A stretch of 64,000 nt of DNA from Alphaproteobacteria bacterium (GTDB lineage: Bacteria > Pseudomonadota > Alphaproteobacteria > Micropepsales > Micropepsaceae). A program made the translations under genes and the position numbers. A model generated the notes under the pieces. The model was not told where the DNA came from and searched no databases. It was given only the letters and a program-made list of their open reading frames with translations. The stretch covers positions 24,020 to 88,019 of the forward strand of contig JAGWNK010000014.1 of the NCBI GenBank assembly GCA_028871345.1, read 5' to 3'. Position 1 is the first letter of the stretch. Every line of letters starts with the position of its first letter. Below are positions 52,995 to 60,337 of the stretch, piece after piece.

Positions 52995-53639
52995 TCAAGC
53001 ACCCATGTAGCGGTAGACACTGGTTTCGCGCATCTCCTGGTCCTCCAGTTCACGCGTGGTCTGCACGCGATAGGTGGCCAATCTGACGGCACCAGACGCG
53101 GGGAAATAGGTTCGCTTGGGGTCGCCCATCAGCACCGTCGCGCTATCGCGCACGCAGCGTGCCAGCCAGTCGAGCAGGCGCGCCGCCAGCGGGCGCTCGT
53201 AGCACATGTCGCCGATCAGAAGGACGTCCCAGGCGTTCGGGCGGCCGATGACATCCTCGGTGATGATCCCGATCTCGGTGTCGTTCGCATTCGCATTGAG
53301 GACGATTGCCGCTGCCGCGAAGCGGTCGATATCGGCGGCATCGACGCTGGCGGCGCCGGCTTTCGCTGCGGCAATGGCGACGAGACCGGAACCGGCCCCG
53401 AAATCGAGCACGCGTTTGCCGCGAACGTGCTCGGGATTATCGAGGATATGGCGTGCCAGCGCTTGGCCGCCCGCCCAGGCAAAGGCCCAGTACGGCGGCG
53501 GAACGCCTTCCGCTTCAAGCTCTTCTTCGGTCTTCCGCCACAGGGGAACCACCTCGGTTGCCAAATGCAGGCAAATCTCGGGAACCAGAGGCGGTGAAAG
53601 GATGGCGGTGTTGTCGAGGACGAAGGTTGTCGCTGTCAT
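52995..53639 (-). CDS. Class I SAM-dependent methyltransferase (ETFB/protein-lysine type)
   Basis: A 214-residue methyltransferase with the SAM motif RVLDFGAGSGLVAIAAAKAGA preceded by PPYWAFAWAGGQALARHIL, and the post-I acidic segment VDAADID. This layout matches the Nnt1/ETFB-lysine methyltransferase and PrmA-like group acting on proteins. ATG 53639 starts the family N-terminus. A longer open frame upstream overlaps the divergent membrane protein gene and is not protein-like. Confidence 0.88.
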   Translation of the reverse strand: MTATTFVLDNTAILSPPLVPEICLHLATEVVPLWRKTEEELEAEGVPPPYWAFAWAGGQALARHILDNPEHVRGKRVLDFGAGSGLVAIAAAKAGAASVDAADIDRFAAAAIVLNANANDTEIGIITEDVIGRPNAWDVLLIGDMCYERPLAARLLDWLARCVRDSATVLMGDPKRTYFPASGAVRLATYRVQTTRELEDQEMRETSVYRYMGA

Positions 53640-53693
53640 GTGCCCGTGAGCCGTTTCATGTATGATGGCCCAAGGCAATGGGGGGATGACAAC

Positions 53694-54476
53694 ATGCCGA
53701 CCCGGTTTGTGGGCATCAGGCTGCTGTTGATCTTCGTCGGGATCAACTTGGTGATGTTTCTCATGCTCGTGATGAGCATGACGAGCGCCCACCCTTGGCT
53801 CGCCGGGGTGCTCCCTGGAAAATTCGAAACCGGCGTCAATTCCTCGGGTTACTGGGTCTTCTTCGCCCTGGTTCTCCTGGTCGATGCCGTGACGGTCCTG
53901 ATCGCGGGCCTGGCCATGATGGTGCCGTCGATGCTCGACAGCGCCGCGGCCGACGAGCGGCGTCTGACGCGGCATCTGGTGGACCGCGGAGGCGTCTCAG
54001 AGGATGCCAAGGACGCGATTCTGCTCGCCCTGCGCGAAGAAGCCGTCGCCGCCCATTACCAGCTCGTGGTGGGCCGCACGATCCTGTTTGCCGGAGCGCT
54101 TTTCCTCGTGTTCGCCTTCGCCATGGTGTCGCACAGCTTCGCCCGTGCGCTGCCCGACGGATCGCTGTACGCAAAAGCTTCGGGCCCTGTCCTCAACTCC
54201 ACCGTGACCGCCACCGACATCGAGCGCTACACCATCGACCAGGTTGCGGCGGCGACCGTCCTCAATGCTCCGGAAATCTACGGCGTCCATTTCAGCACGC
54301 TGACCAACAACGTGCAGAATCCGCTCTACAGCCATTTCGTCTTCGCCGTGCGCACCGTTCTCGGCTTCGTTCTGGTGCTGATGATCATCAGCTTCCTGCG
54401 CCGCTGGGAACGGCCCAATCGCGAGAAGAAGACGATCGAGGCGGTCGAAGCGCTGGTCGCCGAGGAAAAGACGTAG
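53694..54476 (+). CDS. Four-helix membrane protein of unknown function
   Basis: A 260-residue protein with predicted membrane helices near residues 6-26, 48-70, about 125-146 and 222-242. The charged loops between TM2 and TM3 (AAADERRLTRHLVDRGG...) and the C-terminal tail (RRWERPNREKKTIEAVEALVAEE) would be cytoplasmic. ATG 53694 follows GGGGGATGA. I recognise no family. It is divergent from the methyltransferase gene and converges with the SnoaL-like gene. Confidence 0.7.
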   Translation: MPTRFVGIRLLLIFVGINLVMFLMLVMSMTSAHPWLAGVLPGKFETGVNSSGYWVFFALVLLVDAVTVLIAGLAMMVPSMLDSAAADERRLTRHLVDRGGVSEDAKDAILLALREEAVAAHYQLVVGRTILFAGALFLVFAFAMVSHSFARALPDGSLYAKASGPVLNSTVTATDIERYTIDQVAAATVLNAPEIYGVHFSTLTNNVQNPLYSHFVFAVRTVLGFVLVLMIISFLRRWERPNREKKTIEAVEALVAEEKT

Positions 54477-54482
54477 CCGCGC

Positions 54483-54848
54483 CTACATCTTCACCTGCGC
54501 GGGATCGAAGAAGAATTGTTCGGCGACGATCCGGTCTCCGCTCCAGGTCTGGTACGCCAGTTCCTCCATGGCCCACGAGCTGCCGTCGGGCCGCACGAAT
54601 TCGAAGATCCAGCGCAGCACTGCGTAGTCGTCGGACACGAACACGGGGCGCACGCAGGTCGTGCGGATCTCGCGGAACTTGGCCATGAACTGGCGTTCCC
54701 GGGCGAGCAGGTTCTCCTTGCCGGAACGCGGTGCCCCCGCATTGTCTCGCGTCGCAGCGTCGTCGGCGTAGAAGCGCGCGATGGCCTCGTCGTGCTTGCC
54801 GCTTTCGACGGTCGTGATGAAGGCGTCCATGGTGGCCTGGTCGGGCAT
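54483..54848 (-). CDS. SnoaL-like / NTF2-fold protein
   Basis: A 121-residue small alpha-beta barrel protein: DAFITTVESGKHDEAIARFYADDAATRDN at the start and AYQTWSGDRIVAEQFFFDP at the end are typical of SnoaL-like proteins, which act as isomerases or have no known activity. ATG 54848 gives the usual start; ATG 54887 would add 13 residues. Neither has a strong SD. Confidence 0.8.
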   Translation of the reverse strand: MPDQATMDAFITTVESGKHDEAIARFYADDAATRDNAGAPRSGKENLLARERQFMAKFREIRTTCVRPVFVSDDYAVLRWIFEFVRPDGSSWAMEELAYQTWSGDRIVAEQFFFDPAQVKM

Positions 54849-54916
54849 GGCCGATTCTAGGCAAGCCTGTCGCTGCAATTCAACCATGCTGCGGGAGAGG
54901 GTTTGCGGATGCGTCG

Positions 54917-55417
54917 CTATGCTTCGCAGCGTTCCAGGTCTGGATCGGGATGCACGATCGTCGGGAATCGCGTGGCGAGGAATCCGTTGTAGTAGCGATG
55001 ATCATTGGTGACTTCCGCGCCCAGCCAGGAAGGGCGCTGGAACGTGGCTTCCGCATCGTCCAGCTCGATTTCCGCCAGCACCAATCCCCTGTGAGCCTCT
55101 TCGAAGACGTCCACTTCCCATTCCATGTCGTGCGCTTCGACGATGTGGCGGCGCTTGTTGAGAATCACACCGGTGCGCATCGACATCATTTCGCGCGCAT
55201 CCTCGATCGGGATGGCATACTCGTATTCCGAGCGCATCGCGCCCTGGCGTGCGCTCTTGATGCAGACCAGCGCCTCGCGATCTTCGATGATGCGTATGCG
55301 GATCGTCAGGGCGTCGCTGAGGGCCAGGTAGGCCTGCTGGATCTTGCGGCAGGATTTGCTCGCGCGGCGCCACTCGTCGCCTGTGACGAGGAACTTGCGC
55401 TCGATTTCGCGTGCCAT
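54917..55417 (-). CDS. CYTH-domain (triphosphate tunnel) protein
   Basis: A 166-residue protein starting with the diagnostic EIERKFLV motif, followed by alternating charged strands (RIRIIEDREALVCIKS, EYEYAIPIEDAREMM, VILNKRRHIVEAHDMEWEVDVFEEAHRGLVLAEIEL). CYTH proteins bind triphosphates in a tunnel, and bacterial members are mostly inorganic triphosphatases or of unknown role. Full length; start ATG 55417. Confidence 0.92.
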   Translation of the reverse strand: MAREIERKFLVTGDEWRRASKSCRKIQQAYLALSDALTIRIRIIEDREALVCIKSARQGAMRSEYEYAIPIEDAREMMSMRTGVILNKRRHIVEAHDMEWEVDVFEEAHRGLVLAEIELDDAEATFQRPSWLGAEVTNDHRYYNGFLATRFPTIVHPDPDLERCEA

Positions 55418-55555
55418 TGCCGGGATCCGCTTGGATTGGACGGACCTTAACCGGTGATGCTGATTCCGGGAAGCGGCCTGTTACGCTTGCCCTGATGTTC
55501 CTTGCATCGGTATTGATGGGGTTGCATTTCGGGTCCAATGGAATCAAGGGGTTTC
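55418..55555. other. Non-coding stretch upstream of small ORF
   Basis: About 140 bases after the CYTH start on the opposite strand, with lower GC from about 55530. No motif is recognised. The promoter for the CYTH gene and for the plus-strand pair that follows must lie here. Confidence 0.35.
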
Positions 55556-55816
55556 ATGAAGGCGATACTCACAGGAACAATCGGTTCTTGTCGCAAAATT
55601 GTCATCACCGCTCGCAATGGCAGGGGTCGGCGCACGTTTATTGCGGACTACCATATCGTCCGTATACTGATGGAAAAGTGGATGAGCGCCGGTCATTCCC
55701 GTCGTGGCAGTGTCTCGAGCCCGTGCGGCCGTTCGACCGGCCGCCGCGAGCCGCTTTGCCTGCCGCCGCGGGCGGAGATAGTTTGGCGCTGTTGCACACA
55801 TGGGGGCGCGGCGTGA
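55556..55816 (+). CDS. Possible small ORF coupled to the ParB-like gene
   Basis: An 86-codon frame from ATG 55556, preceded by AAGGGG. Its TGA stop overlaps the GTG start of the next gene (GTGA at 55813-55816), which would allow coupling. The first half (MKAILTGTIGSCRKIVITAR..., RTFIADYHIVRILMEKWM) looks protein-like and uses less GC-rich codons than its neighbours; the second half is Arg/Cys/Pro-rich and less convincing. It has no recognised domain and may be a chance frame. Confidence 0.3.
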   Translation: MKAILTGTIGSCRKIVITARNGRGRRTFIADYHIVRILMEKWMSAGHSRRGSVSSPCGRSTGRREPLCLPPRAEIVWRCCTHGGAA

Positions 55817-56196
55817 AGCGGTTGCGGGAAATCTGGATGGAGCAGCCGGAGGCGCATGACTACCTTGCCGCGCGCGACTACCTTTCGCTGCTGTTGGATG
55901 CACGAAGAGCCGCAGCGATTGCCGCGGGCCTGCGCCGGGCGCCGCTCGCCCGTCATAAGGCGAAGGATATCCTGCGGGCGGGCAATCTTCCGATCCTTCC
56001 CAAGGATAACCCGTTCGTGGCGCGCGATCTGCGGAAGGTGCGCAAGGGTAAGGCACTGTCTCCCGTGCTTCTGGTGCGCGGCGACATGCGGCGCGGGCTG
56101 TCCCTGGTGATCGCCGACGGATACCATCGCATCTGCGCCAGCTGGTACGTCGACGAAAACGCGCTCATTCCCTGCCGCGTGGTTCCCTGTCCGTGA
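55813..56196 (+). CDS. ParB/sulfiredoxin-fold-like protein
   Basis: A 127-residue protein beginning VKRLREIWMEQPEAHDYLAARDYLSLL. Its second half carries LPKDNPFVARDLRKVRKGKALSPVLLVRG and the motif IADGYHRICASWYVDENALIPCRVV, like the D-G-x-H-R segment of ParB N-terminal-fold proteins. Members of this short family stand alone and are uncharacterised; a nucleotide-binding role is only an inference. GTG 55813 follows a GGGGG stretch at 55802-55806; ATG 55837 is a shorter alternative. Confidence 0.78.
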   Translation: MKRLREIWMEQPEAHDYLAARDYLSLLLDARRAAAIAAGLRRAPLARHKAKDILRAGNLPILPKDNPFVARDLRKVRKGKALSPVLLVRGDMRRGLSLVIADGYHRICASWYVDENALIPCRVVPCP

Positions 56197-56250
56197 ACCA
56201 CACCATGGCAACATCGCCGCGGGACCCGGTTCCCGCACATTGATTTGCCC

Positions 56251-57261
56251 ATGGCGATGGTGGATGAATGGATTCCGATGGCGAAGATGCGCAAACCCGA
56301 AATTGACAAGACTCCGAGCCCGCCGGCCGATCCCGTGAACCGGCGAGAGCCGCTGCCCTCGCAGCACCCAAAGCCGTCTGCCGAGGATCCGGATGCGCCG
56401 GCGCGCATCAAGGCGATCATGGAGAGTCCCGGCTACCGCCGCGGCGACCAGGACCTCGACTTCCTGGGGTCGGCCCCCATTCGCGGCATCCGCCTGCAGA
56501 TCGACTACCTGAAGCCCGAACTCCTTCTTGAGAAGCACAACGTCCATCACACCATCGTGGTGTTCGGTAGCACCCGCATCTGCGAACCGGTGGCGGCGCA
56601 GCGCCGTGTCGACGGGCTGAAGGCCTCGCTGGCGCACGATCCCGCGGGCAAGGAGTGGGCGCACCGCCTGGCGGTGGCCGAACGCGTTCTTGCCAAGAGC
56701 AAATACTACGACGTGGCGCGCGAGTTCGGGCGCCTCGTCGGCAAGGCCAATCGGACCGAGGCCGGGCCGCACTGCACCGTGGTGACGGGCGGCGGGCCTG
56801 GCATCATGGAGGCCGCCAACCGCGGCGCCTTCGACGTCAAGGCCGAGACCATCGGCCTCAACATCAGCCTGCCGCACGAGCAGTATCCCAATCCGTACAT
56901 CACGCCCGAGCTGTGCTTCAATTTCCACTACTTCGCCATGCGCAAGCTGCATTTCCTGCTGCGGGCGAGGGCCCTGGTTGCCTTCCCGGGCGGCTATGGC
57001 ACGTTCGACGAACTGTTCGAGGCTCTGACGCTGGTGCAGACCCGCAAGATGAAACCGATTCCGATCGTGCTGGTGGGCGAATCCTATTGGCGCGGCGCCG
57101 TCGACCTCGATTTCCTCGTGGACGAGGGCGTCATCGATCCGGAAGACCGTGAACTCTTGTGGTTTGCCGAAACCGCTCAGGAAATCTGGGACTCGATCCG
57201 CCGCTGGTACGACATGAGCGGCGAATCGCTGGACGGCAGCGGGCCTTTGAACCGCGTCTGA
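56251..57261 (+). CDS. LOG-family (TIGR00730-like) protein
   Basis: A 336-residue protein with a Pro-rich N-terminal stretch of about 60 residues and a Rossmann core of the LOG family: IVVFGSTRI, VVTGGGPGIMEAANRGAF, and VAFPGGYGTFDELFEALTLVQTRKM, with the diagnostic PGGxGTxxE. LOG proteins act as cytokinin-activating phosphoribohydrolases or nucleotide 5'-monophosphate nucleosidases; long bacterial forms like this one are poorly known. ATGs at 56251, 56257, 56278 and 56287 are all possible and none has a clear SD. The MBL gene follows 25 bases downstream. Confidence 0.88.
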   Translation: MAMVDEWIPMAKMRKPEIDKTPSPPADPVNRREPLPSQHPKPSAEDPDAPARIKAIMESPGYRRGDQDLDFLGSAPIRGIRLQIDYLKPELLLEKHNVHHTIVVFGSTRICEPVAAQRRVDGLKASLAHDPAGKEWAHRLAVAERVLAKSKYYDVAREFGRLVGKANRTEAGPHCTVVTGGGPGIMEAANRGAFDVKAETIGLNISLPHEQYPNPYITPELCFNFHYFAMRKLHFLLRARALVAFPGGYGTFDELFEALTLVQTRKMKPIPIVLVGESYWRGAVDLDFLVDEGVIDPEDRELLWFAETAQEIWDSIRRWYDMSGESLDGSGPLNRV

Positions 57262-57286
57262 GGAATTCCCGGAGAAGGGGGCCGCA

Positions 57287-58657
57287 GTGAAGCTGTCATT
57301 CTACGGAGCCGATCGCAACGTCACCGGCTCGTGTCATATGGTCGAGTGCGCCGGCAAGCGCGTCTTGATCGATTGCGGCCTTTACCAGGGAAGCCGCGAA
57401 CTCGCGGAGGAGAATGCCGAACCGTTTGCCTTCGATCCCGCCGGCGTCGATTACGTCCTGTTGACTCACGCCCATCTCGATCATTGCGGCCGCCTGCCGC
57501 TGCTCGACAAGCGCGGTTTCCGCGGCGAGATCATCACCACCGATGCCACGGCGGAGCTGGCCAAGGTGGTGCTGCTCGATTCGGCGCATCTCCAGGAGGA
57601 AGACGCCCGCTTTCGTACCAAGAATCAGAGGCGTCCCGTCGAACCGCTCTACACGCTGGTGGACGCCTTGCACAGCCTCGATCACCTTGGGCGCGAGGCC
57701 GTCTATGACACGCCCCTCGATTTGGCTCCCGGCATCCGCGCGACCTTCATCGACGCTGGCCACATCCTGGGTTCGGCCAGCATTCTTCTTGAGCTGTCGG
57801 AGGCGGGAAAGCGCGCCACTGTCCTGTACTCCGGCGATCTCGGCAAGCCGTCGGGCCTGCTGCTGAAGGGACCGGCCAAACCGCCGCACGCCGATGTCGT
57901 GGTGATGGAAACGACTTACGGCAACCGCCTCCACAAGCCGTTGGCGCCGTCGATCGAGGAATTCTATGTCGCCGTCGCCGAGACCTTCCAGCGCGGCGGC
58001 AATGTCATCATCCCGACCTTCGCGCTGGAGCGCGCCCAGGAAGTCCTCTTCGTCATCAATCAGGGCATAGAGAGCAACCGCCTGCCGCCCTCGGCGCAAG
58101 TCTTCGTGGATTCGCCGATGGCGATCTCGGCCACCGAGATCATGGGGCGCCATCTCGACGATCTGCAGCCGGCGATCGCCGACCGGATCAAGAGCGGCCA
58201 CGACCCGTTCCATTTCCCCGGCCTTCGCTTCACGCCCCAGCACGCCGACTCCATGGCGATCAACGAGGTCAAGAGCGGCGCCATCATCATGGCGGGCTCC
58301 GGCATGTGCACCGGCGGTCGCGTCCGTCATCACCTGAGGCACAACCTGTCACGCCCGGAGTCGACTGTCGTGTTTGTCGGCTACGCGGCGGTCGGCACCC
58401 TGGCGCGCGACATCATCGACGGCGCCAAGGACGTGCGCATCTTCGGCGAGCATGTGCCGGTGCGCGCCCGCATCCACACCATCAACGGATTTTCGGCCCA
58501 CGCCGACCAGGCGCAACTTCTCGACTGGCACAGGCAGATCGCCCCCGGCCGCACCTTCCTGATCCACGGTGAAGCGGATACGATGCAGAGCTTCGCCACC
58601 CTGCTGAGCGGCGGCCAAGTCGACATGCCGCGCCTCAACCAGGTGTTCGAGTTGTAG
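57287..58657 (+). CDS. Metallo-beta-lactamase/beta-CASP RNA-processing-type protein
   Basis: A 456-residue protein with an MBL domain carrying the zinc motif LTHAHLDHCGRLPLL, then a beta-CASP domain and the C-terminal motifs (SGMCTGGRVRHHL, INGFSAHADQAQLLDW, FLIHGEADTM) found in the CPSF73/RNase J-related group of RNA nucleases. The bacterial homologue TTHA0252 is an RNA-degrading enzyme. GTG 57287 follows GGAGAAGGGG. It is probably co-transcribed with the LOG-family gene. Confidence 0.92.
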   Translation: MKLSFYGADRNVTGSCHMVECAGKRVLIDCGLYQGSRELAEENAEPFAFDPAGVDYVLLTHAHLDHCGRLPLLDKRGFRGEIITTDATAELAKVVLLDSAHLQEEDARFRTKNQRRPVEPLYTLVDALHSLDHLGREAVYDTPLDLAPGIRATFIDAGHILGSASILLELSEAGKRATVLYSGDLGKPSGLLLKGPAKPPHADVVVMETTYGNRLHKPLAPSIEEFYVAVAETFQRGGNVIIPTFALERAQEVLFVINQGIESNRLPPSAQVFVDSPMAISATEIMGRHLDDLQPAIADRIKSGHDPFHFPGLRFTPQHADSMAINEVKSGAIIMAGSGMCTGGRVRHHLRHNLSRPESTVVFVGYAAVGTLARDIIDGAKDVRIFGEHVPVRARIHTINGFSAHADQAQLLDWHRQIAPGRTFLIHGEADTMQSFATLLSGGQVDMPRLNQVFEL

Positions 58658-58673
58658 GCATCCAAAATGGGAC

Positions 58674-58695
58674 GCGCGCCCGGGCAGGGCGCGCG
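58674..58695. terminator. Candidate two-way terminator hairpin
   Basis: GCGCGCCC (58674-58681) and GGGCGCGC (58687-58694) form a perfect 8-bp stem with a GGGCA loop. It sits between the convergent MBL gene (stop 58657) and the Asn-rich protein gene (stop 58705). There is no T tract on either side, so intrinsic termination is uncertain. Confidence 0.5.
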
Positions 58696-58704
58696 CCCGA
58701 TCGC

Positions 58705-59208
58705 TCAGTGCGGATTGTTCTGATCGCGGTCGGTATTGTCCTGATCCGGCGTCGTGTTGCGGTTTTCGTTGTTCTGGTTCTGGTCTTGGTCCTGCGGCGC
58801 CGTGTAGTTGGTGTTGCGGGTATTGTCGTTGTCGTTGTAACGCCGCCGATGGTGGATGGTGCGGACTCGCCACTGGCAGCGGTCCTGGTCCTGGTCGCAG
58901 GACCTGTACTTGGAACGGATGGCCTGGTCCTGGACGTCGTTGTCCGAACGGTCGCTGTCCGAACGGTTGCTGTCCGTCGTGTAGTTGGCGTTGTTATCCT
59001 CGTCAGCATTGTTGGTCCGACGTTGATGATGGATGGTGCGGACCACCCAGTGGCAGTTGTTGCCGTCGTCGTCGCAGACCCGGTGCTTGCCGCGGATCGC
59101 CTGATCCTGCATGTCGTCATTGCCAGCCGCCGCGGCCGTTCCGGCTGCTCCGAGAGCCAGGCCCAGACCGAACACGCTTCCGATCGCGATTTTCTTCCAA
59201 TTCTGCAT
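58705..59208 (-). CDS. Secreted Asn/Asp-rich protein with duplicated cysteine motif
   Basis: A 167-residue exported protein with a signal peptide (cleavage near AAA/G, residue 28) and two copies of a 34-residue unit, each of the form DxQDQAIRxKxRxC-DxD-xxxCxWxVRTIHHxRR, near residues 32-65 and 91-124. The linker and the C-terminal 40 residues are low-complexity Asn/Asp/Gln/Thr. The cysteines in each unit are spaced 8 apart and could form a disulfide. ATG 59208 follows GGAG. No known domain is recognised; the repeat is a possible small binding module. Confidence 0.78.
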   Translation of the reverse strand: MQNWKKIAIGSVFGLGLALGAAGTAAAAGNDDMQDQAIRGKHRVCDDDGNNCHWVVRTIHHQRRTNNADEDNNANYTTDSNRSDSDRSDNDVQDQAIRSKYRSCDQDQDRCQWRVRTIHHRRRYNDNDNTRNTNYTAPQDQDQNQNNENRNTTPDQDNTDRDQNNPH

Positions 59209-59422
59209 GATGCTGCTCCTGCATGCGCCCCATCCCAACCAAACGGCTCGGCCCCCGCATGGCGCCCCTTGGCGGCTGTGATTATTGCCGGGTCCGCTGT
59301 GACCACTGTCGGTGATATGTGCGACGGGGGCCCGCCTTGCCGAAGACGCCGGTTACACGCTGATGCCTTGTTGAATGCGGCGTCGCCTGTGCTAGGTCTG
59401 CAGGACCAACAGGAGTGCGACG

Positions 59423-60151
59423 ATGTCTGGATTGCAGGGCAGATGGGCGCTGGTCACCGGGGCGAGCCGCGGCGTCGGGCTGCACGTCTGCGAAGGTCTG
59501 GCGGGCCTTGGCTGCAATCTGGTGCTGCACAGCCGCGCGCTGTCGCACACCCAGGCGCTCGTTCCCAGGCTCGAAGGCGTCGGCGTCCAGGCCGTGGCGG
59601 TGGCGGGCGAGCTGTCCGATCCGGTGCAGGTCGATGTCATGATCGATGCGGCTCTGAAGCAGGCGCCCGTCATCGACATCGTCTACAACAACGCGGCCGT
59701 CATGACGCCGTGGCGCGACGACCCGTGGGACGTCCCGGCGGACGATTTTCGCAAGAGCTTCGAGGTCAATGTCATCAGCCTGGCGCGCATCTGCTATCGC
59801 CTGGTGCCGCCGATGCTGGAGCGGCGTTGGGGCAGGGTGATCAACGTCACCTCGGGCATCCAGGAGCAGCCCAACCTGACGCCTTACGCTGTGTCGAAGG
59901 CGGCCGTCGACAAGTTCGTGCGCGATTTCGCGCCGCGCCTCGCCGGCACGGGCGTGCAGATGAATCTCCTCGATCCGGGCTGGCTGCGCACCGACCTGGG
60001 CGGACCCAAGGCGCCCAACGATCCCGCCACGGTGCTGCCCGGCGCCCTGGTGCCGGCGCTGCTCGACGGCGCCGGCGGGCGGCTGTTCCGCGCCCAGGAT
60101 TACGTCGGGCTGAGTCTGTCCCAGGCTTTGGACAAGGCGCGGGCCGGCTGA
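59423..60151 (+). CDS. Short-chain dehydrogenase/reductase
   Basis: A 242-residue classical SDR: cofactor loop TGASRGVGLHV, IVYNNAAVM (NNA motif), a catalytic Ser in INVTSG, and the Y-x3-K pair in PYAVSKAAVDKF. The Arg near the glycine loop and the HSR after the second strand suggest NADP preference. The substrate is not decidable. It precedes the ftcD gene, separated by about 186 bases. Confidence 0.93.
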   Translation: MSGLQGRWALVTGASRGVGLHVCEGLAGLGCNLVLHSRALSHTQALVPRLEGVGVQAVAVAGELSDPVQVDVMIDAALKQAPVIDIVYNNAAVMTPWRDDPWDVPADDFRKSFEVNVISLARICYRLVPPMLERRWGRVINVTSGIQEQPNLTPYAVSKAAVDKFVRDFAPRLAGTGVQMNLLDPGWLRTDLGGPKAPNDPATVLPGALVPALLDGAGGRLFRAQDYVGLSLSQALDKARAG

Positions 60152-60337
60152 CGTCCCGCGATGCCCGGGCCTGCGTTACGCGATGGGCACCATTGCAGGA
60201 GCGATGGTTTCGCGCCGATCGGCCGTCGCGTTCTTTCCTATCGCGCGGCTTGATCCCGTCGCGGGGCTTTCATGGGTGCGCGACCGGGATGTATCGTCGG
60301 CGCCATCCGGAATTCCATCATCGCTCCCGAGGACAAC

